A stretch of DNA of 64,000 bases from Polyodon spathula (Eukaryota; Chordata; Actinopteri; Acipenseriformes; Polyodontidae), in assembly GCF_017654505.1 (NCBI RefSeq), contig NC_054571.1:4955997-5019996 (forward strand). Direction: 5' to 3'. The position numbers were made by a program, and so were the translations under genes. Below, piece after piece: positions 10,553 to 48,900 of the stretch (its first letter is position 1; the number at the start of each line of letters is the position of its first letter). The notes beneath the pieces were generated by a model. The model was not told where the DNA came from, ran no database searches, and worked only from the letters and a program-made list of their open reading frames with translations.

Positions 10553-12120
10553 TATAATGTTTTCTCGCAGGAAAGTGGAAATAAAGTGAAACAGGAGCTG
10601 CAGATCCAATCTTTCTCCCTGAAATACCTTGCTCTTGGGGGCCTTATTCGTCCTAGTGAGTACTAGTAAAGATAGCAGGTGAATTATTTGAGTTTAGACA
10701 GGGGTTGCAAATATCTGCAACCCTATAGGTATCTATATCTTAACTCAGTTCAATCAGCTGAAATCTTTACTAGTTCTCTCTAGGCTGAATCAATTTTTAA
10801 TAAACTCTGAAAATACATAATTGATAAATAAGTATAGTTTAATTAACAATGCATATGAAACTAAATTAGTCAGTAAATAATGCTTTCAAATGAAGGGTGC
10901 CAAGACTTCAGTCTGCAACTGTATATATACCAGTATATATTTTTGGTCAAATTATATTTTGAAATAATTGAAATATTCCTACTATAAGATAAAAAATATA
11001 TAACAAGTTAAGGCAGGTTCCAATACATTTTTGTAAAATGTTTTTTTTTTTTTTTTTTTTTTTTGTATAATCTTGTAGCATATTAGTGACAATTTTGATT
11101 AAAGCAAATCTTCATATAATAATAATAGCGATCGTAACAACAATAATTGGGTGTATACAAATGCTCATTTTACAATTAGTTTTTTTCTCACCAGGGAAGT
11201 GGAAATGAAGGGGAACAGAAGCTGGAGATGAAGCATCCCACCCTTCTCCTTGAATTAAATTGAAAAAGGCAAGAGAGAACCAGATCGTTATTATTTTGTG
11301 TTGTTTTGGTTTATGTAATACAGCAGGCTAATGTTCCTGTTGAAGTAGGCTACATTTTTTATTATCATTAAAAAGTCGTTTTTCTTTGGTTAAATTAATG
11401 TTCAGCTTTCATATTTTGTTGTGTATTACTCATTTAATCAAACAAAGTAGTGTAAGAAGTTGTTTGTATCGTTCATGACGTGTTTCAAATCAAATCCGTT
11501 TATTTGTGTATAAAAAACAACAATTGAGTTGAAGCCTGCAGTGTCATTTTACTAAGGCATTCAAGCTAAAATTGTAAAGTAGGCTACAAATGTGGCAGCG
11601 GACTGTCTCTCTCTCGTGCGCACGCAAAAAACTTGCAGACTTGATAGAACTGTGCTGAGAATTTAAAAAGAAAGCGTTTTATGAGATTTTTAACTAGATA
11701 ACGGGAACATGACTCTACATGCCCAGAGGTTTTGGGGCTGAGCCCTGGCAAGCCCCGGCACAAATTAAGCACTGCGTAAGATTAAATGAAAAATATGCGA
11801 TTGGAATTTAAAATTAAAGTGTACTACGTAAATCTACCAACAACAACAGAAATCAAGGTAGAGATTACAACTGCAAATTACGAGCACAAGACTGAACACT
11901 AAACACCGTCAGTTTAAGAAAGGAACTGTTACTGATGTGTCCATATGCTGCTTAAAATGACTGCTCTATTTATGGCACACACACACACAGTATATATGTC
12001 ATTAATAAAGTAAAGTAGTAATATGATGGTAAATTATATATTTGTATATTGACATTATTAGTTTTAATACATGTATTTATATTTTTTACTACCACTTAAA
12101 CTATTTAATTCTCTTGTTAA
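10553..12120. other. AT-rich DNA with a diverged duplication; no gene
   Basis: A diverged duplicate pair is visible: GTATACAAATGCT...GGAAGTGGAAAT at 11152-11225 against the split copy at 3103-3127 plus 10555-10600. A short TIR-like piece of a Tc1 family (GGGTGCCAAGACTTCAGTCT, 10895-10925) resembles the end of the element at 40037-41390. A T-run of about 24 lies at 11041-11064. Otherwise I see no gene. Confidence 0.5.
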
Positions 12121-12123
12121 ACA

Positions 12124-12326
12124 GAAAACAATTTTTTATGGGACCCAAGGCATGTGGATTACAGATGAAGAGACAAACGGTCAAAAAAACTGATATTTCT
12201 GAGCAGCGTGGCGTTAAGTTTACAGGTATGTAAATGCACCACGTTTAGATAATTATGCAAGAACCATATAAAGAAAATAAAGAAACTATTCATGTTTTTT
12301 TTCTTATTTTTGTAATAATATTATTA

Positions 12327-12357
<31 letters not shown>

Positions 12358-12628
12358 CAGATGATATAAAGACACGCTGGAAGAACCTGCGTACAACTTT
12401 CCAGCGAAACGGAACAAAAAAGCTGTTGCTGGGGAAAAAAATCTGGAGCTGGAGCTGATGATGTATATATCTCTAAATGGAGGTTTATGAGAAACTTAAT
12501 TCTCTGTGATTCTGGAGAACCCTGTTGCAGCATAAACAACCTGCCATCTGCTCCTCCAGTGATAACATACCATCACTGGAGCACTCATCTCCAGCACCTT
12601 GCCCCTTACCTTCAGAAGACCAGATACA
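12124..12628 (+). pseudogene. MADF-domain (Myb/SANT-like) protein remnant
   Basis: Two pieces look like the exons of a MADF-domain gene, the DNA-binding partner protein often carried by Harbinger transposons and also found as host genes. Piece one (about 12131-12228) reads FLWDPRHVDYR, a stop, then RDKRSKK, the usual start of a MADF domain. It ends at a GTATGT donor. Piece two begins after a T-rich tract and CAG at about 12361 and reads DIKTRWKNLRTTF then a frameshifted KWRFY-type block. It ends where CR1-B begins. Stops and frameshifts show it is dead. I cannot tell a transposon-borne copy from a retired host gene. Confidence 0.6.
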
Positions 12629-13214
12629 AGATGCTCGGATACATTGTGAAAAGTGTTGAATTTAAATCAAGGGAAGTAATGTTAAAACTGTACAATGCAC
12701 TAGTAAGACCTCATCTTGAATATTGTGTTCAGTTCTGGTCACCTCGCTATAAAAAAGATATTGCTGCTCTAGAAAGAGTGCAAAGAAGAGGGACCAGAAT
12801 TATTCCGGGCTTAAAAGGCATGTCATATGCAGACAGGCTAAAAGAATTGAATCTGTTCAGTCTTGAACAAAGAAGACTACGTGGCGACCTAATTCAAGCA
12901 TTCAAAATTCTAAAAGGTATTGACAGTGTCGACCCAAGGGACTTTTTCAGCCTGAAAAAAGAAACAAGGACCAGGGGTCACAAATGGAGTTTAGAAAAAG
13001 GGGCATTCAGAACAGAAAATAGGAGACACTTTTTTACACAGAGAATTGTGAGGGTCTGGAATCAACTCCCCAGTAATGTTGTTGAAGCTGACACCCTGGG
13101 ATCCTTCAAGAAGCTGCTTGATGAGATTTTGGGATCAATAAGCTACTAACAACCAAACCAGCAAGATGGGCCGAATGGCCTCCTCTCGTTTGTAAACTTT
13201 CTTATGTTCTTATT
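12629..13214 (+). mobile_element. CR1-B: CR1 3' fragment upstream of DCAF15
   Basis: A 5'-truncated CR1 copy with an open frame for the last about 170 codons of ORF2, from MLGYIVKSVEFKSREVM to LDEILGSISY and the stop at about 13147. It is followed by the family's 3' end ATGTTCTTAT. The frame is undamaged over this part. Its 3' end lies about 275 bp upstream of the DCAF15 start codon, at the edge of the promoter. The open frame 12487-13149 fuses MADF remnant codons to the LINE codons; I regard that fusion as accidental. Confidence 0.9.
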
Positions 13215-13488
13215 TACGTTCAGAGGGGCGTGGTTAATATATTATGACCAATCAGGTTTAACTAAGGGCGGCCTGTATGTAAGTGATTGATCTCCCGGTT
13301 TTGTCCAATCAGTTCGAGTGTTTGGTTAGATTTACGGTTTAATCTGAAAGTTTTTGGACAATTTCTGCAGTTTCAATGACTGGCCAAAGTGGCAACCAAT
13401 GAGGAGGCGCAGACTCCGCCAAATATCCAATGGTAGCGCGGCTCCGGGCGGCTGGTGGATGAGCGGGGGCAGTGCTGAGCTGCGGAAA
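13215..13488 (+). promoter_or_regulatory. DCAF15: DCAF15 promoter with four CCAAT boxes
   Basis: Between the CR1-B end and the DCAF15 start codon lie four CCAAT motifs, all on the plus strand, at 13248-13252, 13305-13309, 13396-13400 and 13427-13431. Three have NF-Y-like contexts (CCAATCA or CCAATGA). A GC/KLF-type GAGGGGCGTGG lies near 13222. No TATA box is visible, and CpG density rises from about 13390 into exon 1, as in a CpG-island housekeeping promoter. AAAATGGCGCC at 13486-13496 resembles a YY1 site and overlaps the start codon. The transcription start itself cannot be read from the sequence. Confidence 0.55.
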
Positions 13489-39508
<26,020 letters not shown>

Positions 39509-40036
39509 AGACAGACAGACAGACGGACGGAGGGAGAGAGAGATAGGCAGGCTCGCCTCTGGAAGATACTGGTTAAACAACACGGAACACAACTATTAAC
39601 AACAATATTAATGCAAACAAGAGCAGGAAGAAGAAAGAGTCAGAAAACTACCTCTTGAATATTGTCTCTGCATTCCAAATTTTAACGAATTATTATTACT
39701 ATTATTATTTTTATTGTCACAATCATTAGTACTGTTGTGCTTTACTGGATCGAAACATTTATCTGTCTGAAGTAGGAGGGGCTGGGAGTGGGGGTTTAGA
39801 CTAAAGCTGGTCCATATTTTACTATTTCAGTGCTTGAAAATCCCACTCAACCCTTCTGCCTCATAAAAGGAATTGGAAATGCTGTTACTGTCCAGGTTAT
39901 GCCTGTTTTGTTACATTTCTGTCTGATTTGAAGGAAGCCTTGCAGAGAACACTGGGGGCTGAGTGCTGTACAAGACCAAAAGCACAACCGCATAGTGTTT
40001 TGTAGTTGGTACAAATCATCTTCTCCCTAACTCTTG
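39509..40036 (+). other. DCAF15: DCAF15 3' UTR, start
   Basis: Sequence after the stop codon with no other gene. No AATAAA is visible before the Tc1-F remnant, so the 3' UTR may read through that element. Confidence 0.5.
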
Positions 40037-41390
40037 TAGTTGGTGTGAATAGTCACAAACAATAGTGCTGGCACCCTACACTTATTATATCATAATTCAA
40101 GGTAACAGATTAAGAACAAGCATTTAGCAAACTTTAACCACTTTTTAATAACACAACAAGAAGTAAAAAACAGTTTTTTAGTAATTTAACAAATCTTTAA
40201 ATTAAATAAGTATGATTTGTTTTTTTGTTTTTTTTATAAAGTATTCGTGCATGACAACAGTATTGGTGCCCCTGCTTTAGGATTTTATGTGTTTTGCTTT
40301 TATTACATTTCTCAGACGTTTCTGAGAATTCTTAACCAGTATGCTGCATCTTGTTGGTGAAATCATTTCAGAGCATTTCTATTGGATTGAGATCTGGTGA
40401 TGGCAAAAGCCATTCCAGAACTTTTATCTTTTGCTTTCTTCAAGAATTCCAGAGTTGACTTAGCCATATTCTTTGGGTCGTTATTGTGTTGGAGGATTAA
40501 CTGTCTGCCAATCGGCGTATGAGCGGATGGTTGTAGTTTGTAGAATGTTTTGATAAATGGCTGCATTCATAATATCTTCAATCACATGAATGTCTGCAGT
40601 CCCTGAACTGCTGAAACACCCCCATATCATAATCGAACCACCTCCATGGCTAACTGTATGTACAAGGTTTTCTTCATTGTAGGCTTTCTCTTTTTTCTCC
40701 TAACACGCTGTAGTCCATATTGGGGGGGGGGGGGGGGGGGGTGCTATTTTATTCTCATTGGACCAGAGAACTTTTTTTGATTGCTTCAGATTCCTGTTCA
40801 TATTTTTGGCAAATTTTAGCTGTTTTATGAATTTTCTTTAAAAATGGTTTGCAGTGAAGTCTTCTGTGGTCAGGTGCCTCTGTACAGTTCTTTCATGCAC
40901 TGTTATTGCTGATGCTTCAAATCTTTCTTTAAATCCTTGGCTGGTAATCTTGGATTTTTTTTTTTTTTTTACCTGCTCGGACAATTCTCCTACCTGCTGT
41001 ACCTGTAATTTTCTTTGGATGGCCACTTCTTTCAAATGTTTTGGTTGAATTTGTTCTGTGGTGGTACAAATTGCTCTGATTGTGGATTTTGTTATTCTGT
41101 ATTTCTTTTGATACTGTTAAGCAGCCATGTCCTTTGTTGTAGTTTTGCTACGATTGCTTTTCTCAAACGTGAGTGAACTTCTTTATCTTGACCATCATCT
41201 TTGCCAAAATGTTCTTCTCAAGAGATGTTGGAAATAATTACCTCATTTTCCAGCTATTGACTTTGTTAAACTACCAGAAATTGTGTACTTTGGTCATTAA
41301 TTAGTGGCTAATGTTCACTAAATGCTTGAATTTAATGTTTTCTTGAATTATATTAAGTATAGGGTGCCAGTACTTTTGTCTGCAACTGTA
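40037..41390 (-). mobile_element. Tc1-F: Tc1-like remnant downstream of DCAF15
   Basis: The ends are inverted: AGTGCTGGCACCCTACAC on the left (about 40065) and TATAGGGTGCCAGTACTTTT on the right (about 41357). A minus-strand frame 40566-40363 keeps the second catalytic block LQHNNDPKNMAKSTLEFLKK. An N-terminal fragment lies at 41035-40838. Many stops. A G-run of about 20 interrupts it at 40722-40741. Confidence 0.8.
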
Positions 41391-42500
41391 CATTCTCTCC
41401 TTGTCGTAATGCTCCATCTTTAGCATGTATCATGCAAGTAGCCCATCATCAGGACTGAACAAGTTTCGTGATGCATATCTTATCGTAACCTGGTTATCTT
41501 GTATCGTATCTGCTCTCAGCTGCAGAGCACATATCTGTTCAGAGTCCAGGGTTCAAGTGCTGACAATAAGGAGACTAATTCAGCAAGAAGGAATTGAATT
41601 GGGGAGTGGAGGGCCCTCTTCAGTGTGTGTCTGGGCACAGTGCGGCCCTGGGGCCAGGAAAGTTTGTATTGTGATTGTATCAAATTTCCTAAATCGCAGA
41701 TCTTGAATGTGCAGTTTTGAAAGAAACTCATTTCATAATAAACATTAATTTTATTTTTTAAAACATCTGGAGCGACCTTGTCTTGAAATGAGCAGCCAGT
41801 AAGTTTGGTCCTGATTCTAAGGCTGCTGGTTAATACACAAGTTCCACTGCGTAGGGTTGAATGCTTTGGGCAGAAGCTGTAAGCCACAGGTGTGACAAGA
41901 GAGATGATCTCCCAGACTTCATACATGATCGTCTTATAAAGGATAGAATATTACTTTTCTGTTAAGATTTTTTTTTTAATTTGTGCTTTCGTTTGTGTTG
42001 CTGTTTTTGTTTTGTTTGATTTATTATTTTTTTTATTTGTATTTTAGTTGTCTGCTTTCTGGTTGATTGTTGCTGGGTTTTTTTATTGGTTCTGTGCCAA
42101 GGAGGAGGATGAGGGTGGTCTTCTGCAATAAAAAGGATTTACGTTGATATGTTTCGACTGGTTCCTGTGTCTTTTAAAATTGTGTTTTAATGTCAACTCG
42201 GGGTCCCATTCACTAAACAGTTACCACTGCACCAAGTTAAATATTACAATGCTTCAAATAAACAGTTTGTCTGTTTTAAATCAGGAGCTCCAGCATTCAT
42301 CTCAGTTGCTTCTAGCTACATACTTCTAGCGCCTTTTTTTGATTGCTTGCTTCCACGTTATCACTCCACTTGAAATGCTTGTATGACTTGAAGTGACTGA
42401 GACACACACACACATTGAACAGGGAACAGAAGGTGTGTGAGGAAAAAGAAAACAGTATAGTATATGTAAAGACCAGGAGTTCCCTAGATTAAACTGGTCC
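41391..42500 (+). other. Downstream region of DCAF15 with polyadenylation candidates
   Basis: No coding signal. AATAAA occurs at 41737-41742 and at 42127-42132. The second is followed by a GT-rich stretch (GATATGTTTCGACTGG...TGTGTCTTTT) and is the better candidate for the DCAF15 transcript end. Confidence 0.35.
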
Positions 42501-42639
42501 GGGGCAGGTGATTGGTCTTGAAAACGGGAGGGTGCTGGTAAAAATGGGAGACTTGACTGGTATGAAACACGGTTTCTTTATTTAAAAAAAAAAAAAGGCC
42601 AGAAATGGAGAGTCTAGCATCACTTTTTCCTGCAAAACG

Positions 42640-42760
42640 AAAATCCCCTCAGCTGGCAACAGTGCCACTCACTCAATTAACCAATCACTCAAACACCCAC
42701 CCACTCAATTAATCAATCACTCAAACACCCACCCACTCAATTAATCACTCACTTGTTAAT
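42640..42760 (+). repeat. Short tandem repeat, CAATCACTCAAACACCCACC unit
   Basis: Two to three copies of a unit of about 36 bp reading ACTCAATTAATCAATCACTC followed by AAACACCCACCC. Nothing else of note around it. Confidence 0.8.
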
Positions 42761-44548
42761 CTCTCATTATGCTTTGCTGCACAGAACAGTCATACCAAGA
42801 AATAAAAACTAAATAAACAAGCAATCAAACCAGAGAATAAGAATTTATACAAAATGAACAACTTATCAGCAACAATGGTGTTCTCTTATATATAGAGAGA
42901 TAGATTTTTTTGTAACGCAGAACTGAGAACACCCAACAAGTGTGAAGAGTAAGGCCATGATGGTTAAAGGTAGTCCATTTCCCCCACATCAATATCAACA
43001 CAGTCTATTTGTATAGGTTACTAATTACTTACATACATACACATACATACAAACATTAAACAAAAAATAAAACTCACATATTTTGTTACATTGTTTTGTT
43101 TTGCCCTTTCCAAAAACTAGAATACCTACAATTAACAAACCAGTTACTACTGTGATGGGACTGGATAGAAGATGAGAGTCTGAGGAATTGCAGGCAGGAG
43201 CACTTATTAATTGTACTCGGCTTTACAGAGTCCTGTGCTGACATAAAGAGCACGGTACTGACCTATGATTTACAAACCCAACAGACCACTTTTGGAAAAC
43301 AAAAAAGTTTCAATTTTTAAAAACATCAACAGACCACATCATTTAGACCTATGCAGTGTATCTTATGCTGCCTACAGTATGGCTATTGCTTTAAAATCCA
43401 ATCCTGCTTTCAAATGTTTTAATGAATTAGGAGAGCCGGTGAGAAGATACGCCACACCTCACTTGTTTTATGGATTCTGTTCTGTTGTGTATCCAGGAGC
43501 GAGACTTGGAAAGGTGAGGCTGATTTTCACAAGCTCACACAATGTGGACTAGCTGTTACAAAAAATAGCTATTCAGAGTATTATATTTTTTGTGTCTGGG
43601 TCTTGAGACCGAGATGGTAAAAGAACAATAATAATAACAAGAACAATCAAGCTCTTAAACTGCCTGTGTCAAAGTATCCAGATTCCTTTTTTTAATTATA
43701 TTTTTACATAAACACTTTCCTTATCGCAGGCACTGCACTCAATTTAGCGTTTGGCAGAAATAATTAAAACAACTGTTAGGATACAGAGAGCTGTGCTGGC
43801 AACTGGACATTAGATCTGTAAAGAACAAGCGAGAAAAAAAAAACAAAGAAAAAGCATTACATGCCTAAACAACCCATTTCATCTGAATAAACAAGCAAAC
43901 TGAATATTTCCAGTCATGTATAAATACTTAAAACACAGCTGCTGTGGGAAATGAAAGTGCTGAAATGTTATTCCAACAGGCACGGTGCAAACGCACAAAA
44001 CATATTTTAAAAACAAGACTCATTGACAAGTGAAAGTCAATCACTTAACATCACCACGCAGAGGTGCTATTATTTCCAGTTAATGGTTCATAACCAAGTT
44101 TTGAAAGTCAGCTTTATACAAGTTTACTGACTAAAAGCAGGGGGTGTGGGGGGGGGGGGGGAGGGGGGGGGGTGGGGGGTGGGGGGGGGGCAAAGTGTAA
44201 TAAAGCATATACAGGGGGGGGGGGGGGGGGGGGTGCAATTTTATATATATATAAATGAAAGTTTGTTCATTTATTTACTGTAAATATAAATTACTAACCA
44301 ATTTGTTTACCAAAGTTGCAGCTACATTTCTTATTTTATTTGTTTGTTTATAAATGTATTAATCAGTAACACCCTTGCATTAAGCCTCACATGTTTTAGA
44401 TTCATCTGTATCTATTAGACACTAAATAGTGCTGCAAGAAATCCTGCAGTCGCATTAAATTCAACAACACCGAGAGAGACTTCTAGTTCAGTTAGGCTTG
44501 TGTAAACCCCAGAGAGGGGTTACCTTTAACTAAGGGAAGGATACTTGT

Positions 44549-44620
<72 letters not shown>

Positions 44621-45354
44621 GGCAATTTGAAAAGGGGATTGGCAGTCAGAGTCTTTGCAGACAGAATACTGTACAAACTTAGCTTAAATTTGCACACTAA
44701 AACGCATTTCCTTCCAGTCAAGTTCTACAGAGAACTGGATGGCTCCCTCTTGTGGGGAGATCATGGACTTGCAGACCGTGAACCAGGTGCAAACAAAATC
44801 TAGATCTGAGAGAGGAGACCATTCCTCATCCCCTTTCCAGTGAAGGGTTAGGATTTAACCTGTTTGTTTTCATTATAACCTACTCTCGGGAGAGTAAATG
44901 AACAGTGTGCAGCTGAGTGCTGTGGTGTGTTTCAATATGAGATTTACACAGACGCACATGGTCAGATTTACTAATGTTATTAGTTTTTAATGAATAACAA
45001 TCTTGCACGGTGTTTGCCCAACAAAGAAGCCAAACCAACTTGCGCTCACATATGCTGACACCCTTATAAAAGTTTAACACTTATTATAGCACAGTATTAA
45101 CAGTCCCCTCCATTAAATGCCTTTACCATAGTTTACCCTGGTTTAATAATACGCTTTACCATACCACTGTGCGTTATTACACTTTCCTAGGCTTTTACTA
45201 TGATAAACTACATAACACAATAAATTAAAATAACAAATTGTGCAAACTGCACTGTAGAGATTTGACAAATCCAACCGAACTGGGCTTTGAGATTTCAATC
45301 CCACACAGAGACAGACACTTCTACACCGACATCCGCAACTCCAGAAACCCTGCC
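42761..45354. other. Space between convergent genes, probably RFX1 3' UTR side
   Basis: No gene recognised. The open frame 43265-43552 has ordinary composition but no domain I know. A TA microsatellite lies at 44552-44612. TTTATT motifs (for example 44269-44274) would be polyadenylation signals on the minus strand for RFX1, but none can be chosen from sequence alone. Confidence 0.4.
44142..44234 (+). repeat. Long poly-G tracts
   Basis: Two blocks of G-runs (about 44148-44190 and 44214-44234) with few interruptions on the plus strand, C-runs on the RFX1 strand. They would form G-quadruplex or i-motif structures in vitro. They lie between the tails of DCAF15 and RFX1. Confidence 0.9.
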
Positions 45355-45850
45355 TGTGTGTTGATGGCTCTGGCGTCTCTCAGTTTCTGGATGCTGCCTG
45401 TGTGTCGATGGCTCTGGTGTCTCTCAATTGATTTGCACTGCCTGTGCGTTGACGGCTCTGGCGTCTCTTAGTTGCTGGATGCTGCCTGTGTGTTGATGGC
45501 TCTGGTATCTCTCAATTGATTTGCACTGCCTGTGTATTAATGGCTCTGGCGTCTCTTAGTTGCTGGATGCTGCCTGTGTGTTGATGGCTCTGGTATCTCT
45601 CAGTTGATTTGCACTGCCTATGTGTTGACGGCTCTGGCGTCTCTCAGTTGCTGGATGCTGCCTGTGTGTTGATGGCTCTGGTATCTCTCAATTGATTTGC
45701 ACTGCCTGTGTATTAATGGCTCTGGCGTCTCTTAGTTGCTGGATGCTGCCTGTGTGTTGATGGCTCTGGTATCTCTCAGTTGATTTGCACTGCCTATGTG
45801 TCGATAGCTCAGGTATCTCTCAGTTGATTTGCGCTGCCTGTGTGTAGATG
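45355..45850 (-). repeat. RFX1: 88-bp minisatellite overlapping the RFX1 stop codon
   Basis: TTGCTGGATGCTGCC recurs at 45472, 45560, 45648 and 45736, an exact 88-bp period. Each unit is two related 44-bp halves, one with TTGCTGGATGC and one with TTGATTTGCACTGCC. The array's right edge covers the last about ten RFX1 codons and the stop. Related 44-bp units in the opposite orientation lie at about 57360-57475. Confidence 0.9.
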
Positions 45851-45983
45851 GCGTCAGTGCGTGCCAGCTTGCTCGGTGGCTCCCCTAACTGCTCCACGCT
45901 CAGCCCTGGGACCTCACTGGAGTGCAGGGAGATCTCCTGCTGGCTCTCCTCATCACTCTCCTCCTCCTCCTCCTCCTCTTCCT
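45820..45983 (-). CDS. RFX1: RFX1 last coding exon, acidic tail and stop
   Basis: Encodes eight acidic residues, ESDEESQQEISLHSSE, LSVEQLGEPPSKLARTDA and a final IYTQAAQIN before TGA at 45822-45820. Human RFX1 ends KLARTDA plus a different short tail (RGLFVQALPSS from memory). The final residues here come from minisatellite sequence. The acceptor is TTTCACAG. Confidence 0.88.
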
Positions 45984-48900
45984 CTGTGAAACACAAATGC
46001 AGGCAGTGTAGGTACAGCTCTCCACCACCCAGCTTTCCTTAACACAGCTCTAATAGTTAATATGTCAGGTGTACAGGGTCTCTTCTTCACTTTCTTCTTC
46101 TTATTATTATTAGGGCTGTATTGTCAAAAACCCTCCCTCCCCTCCCCTCCCCACTTACTTGCAGACAACATTGAACAGAGCTTTCTTACCCTTGTCAGGA
46201 TCCAGTGCATTCAAGCTACGTCCGAGGTTAGCAAACTGAAACACAAAAGCAAAAAGAAAAATCAAATACATTGTGTAGAGTGCAGTGTGTATAGTGTAGT
46301 GTGCAGGGTGCAATGCGTTAATGTAGCATTGTGTAGTGTGTATGGTGCAGTGTATTGGTGTATTGTATAGTGTGTAGGGTGCAATGCGCTAATGTAGCAT
46401 TGTGTAGTGTACAGTGCTCATTGCGCAGTGTGTTAGTGTTGCAATGTGTTAGTGTAGCTGTGTGCATTGTGTAGTGTGTATGTGTGGCAGAGTGAAAGCC
46501 CTCGAGTGTAATCTGTGGGGTGTGTGGGGAATATTGGATTGGCAGGGAGGGGGTTAAAATCCTCCCTGCCAGAAACATGTGGGAATGTGGGTCGGGCCAT
46601 AAATTGAATAACTGGTTAATTAGGCTGCAGTCACAGGTGTTAATATTAGAGTTCATGTTGGTGAAGGTTACTGGTGGTGTTTTGATGTGCGCTGAGTTGT
46701 GCTTTGTTGAGATTGAAGGGCATATGTACAGTTGTTCTGACATTTTTGTTTAAAACTTTTATTTTGGACATTGTGTCTGTTCATTTGTTTGTTATTTGTT
46801 TTGTTTGTCTAGTTTTTGTAAACAAACACATCGCACTAGCACTTGAACTGCAGCTTCTGTCTCTGGACCTGCTTCCTGGGAGTAACATGCCTTGCCAGTG
46901 ATGTTGTCCTTACCATACATGGTGTCAAAAAGTAGGATAGCGCCCCTAGAGACTCAGAGAAGAACTGCAGGTTTATTAAAAAAATAAAAAAAATAAAATG
47001 GACAGGAAGGAAAGGGTGGACGAGAAGCTGCGGCAGTTGGAAGCAGCAAGGGCTTCTATATGTGAGGAATGTGGGGACATGCGTACAAGGAGTGCCCATG
47101 GGCAGAGCCCCTCTTCAAGGAGGCCTACTTTGACACTGCCGAAGTGGCCCGCACTGCTGCCAGCTGCACGTCAGGAGGAGCCAACACTGCTGCCAGCATT
47201 GCCGCTGCCGGCCTCGCCCTGCCGCAGTTCCCCACACCACTGCCAGCATTGCTGCTGGAGTGCCTTGCGCTGCGCCAGCATTGCCACTACTGGAGTGCCC
47301 ACCACCGAAGAAGGAGGCAGAGAGACATCCACCACAGTCCCGACCATCACCCCTATGTCCCGGGCTGGTGCTGGGCCCTTGAACCGGGTCCCCAGACACC
47401 CAGTACTTGTGTCTGAACATTTGGCCGCTGGGCCTAGCTCCCGGGGCGGTTGGTTGCCTAGTGCCTTCACTCCCCCTGGTGGCTCAGACGTCGCTCCACA
47501 GCCGCAGAGGTACGCACGTCTGCCGGTTGCTGCCCCTGTCTCCTGGGTCCCCTATCACCGGTTCTAGGTCTCCGAGCAGAGACACCAGGGTCGGGACCTA
47601 CTCCTCACAAGAATCCACAGGAGGAAAGGTGAACATGAGGGGAGGGGGTTGGTGTTTTAAGGGGAGAGGTGGCCGATTGTGGCCAGGTGTGCTGTGCACA
47701 TAAGGTGAGGTATGTGGCATGGTGAAAGCCCTTCCAGCAGAGTTGGAGTCAATTCCAAATGGAACAGGAATTGATTGGTCAATACCAATTTAATTTTGGA
47801 ATTGGAATTGACATTTTGAAAGGAATGGAATTTATAAATGCCATTTCAATTCCATTCAATTCCACCCATTTTTGTACAAATAAGTTTCATTGAATCGGTT
47901 TCATCCATTTGTATATCAACATTAATTGTGCTGAATTGGATACATTTATATTTAATTTATAGTCTACATATTCATCATAAAAGTACTAAAGCAGTTACAT
48001 TTGAAACGCTTTGTGTATTTTGATTATGACAAGTTTTAAGTGTCATGGTATTCCTGTTGAAGCCTGGCTTAATAGTATCAAGTTAACACATCTTCATGTA
48101 GTTAACACAATGCCCCGAAACAAAGGTGTCATGACTGATAAGCAGATTTCAGCTTCTGTTGCCACTAACATGAGCTCAGATGGATGGATTACTTATAGCA
48201 ACTTCTACTGATGAACTGCTCATTGGCCTCTTGATAGGTGAGTCAGTTAGTATGGCACTATATAACCCGTCCTTGCTCAAGGCATTTTGGCCCATAGCTT
48301 CATTAGCTGACAATGTGACAACTGCTTGAAAGTAATTCTGAGTTAAATCATATTATCAGTAATTTCACTGGTATAATATTGTCTAGACAAAGTGTCACAA
48401 TGTCTAGGAAGACTTCAGTCTTCAATCACTTTGATGAGCCAAGTGCAAGTGGTACAGTGGGGAATCGCTGTGCTGCATGTAAGCATTGCCATACATCTGT
48501 CTCTGGTTCAACCAAGGCAACCTCCAACTTCAGAAGGCACCTTCAAGTAAATATACAGTGTCATAATTCAAATCAGTCATGTTTTGAGACAGATCCATTA
48601 ATTAAATTAATAAAGAATGGTCAGTGTTAATAAAAAGTTTTCTATTTTGCATTTTCAGAGGAAGCAACCTGAGGTCCTGAAGGAGCTTGAGGCCACCAAT
48701 CATGCCTATCCAATCTGATAGAGCACAGCGGACAGCTTCATGCCTGACCCTCAACCCAAGAACTGGAAGGTCACAGATTCTCCCCAAGTGAAGCTTCATA
48801 GCTAATGATCTCCTGCCCTGTCTATCGTAGACAGCATAAACTTTCGCATCATAGGCATGGCTCAACCATGCTTCACCATGCCCAGCAGGAAACATATCAG

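Noticed and set aside
12487..13149. 220-codon frame as a novel MADF-reverse transcriptase fusion gene
   Set aside because: The first codons are a MADF remnant read partly out of frame and the rest is a standard CR1 3' fragment; no promoter or splice evidence for a fusion.
43265..43552. 95-codon plus frame as a small gene
   Set aside because: No domain, no start context or splice evidence, and it lies in the probable 3' side of RFX1 in antisense.
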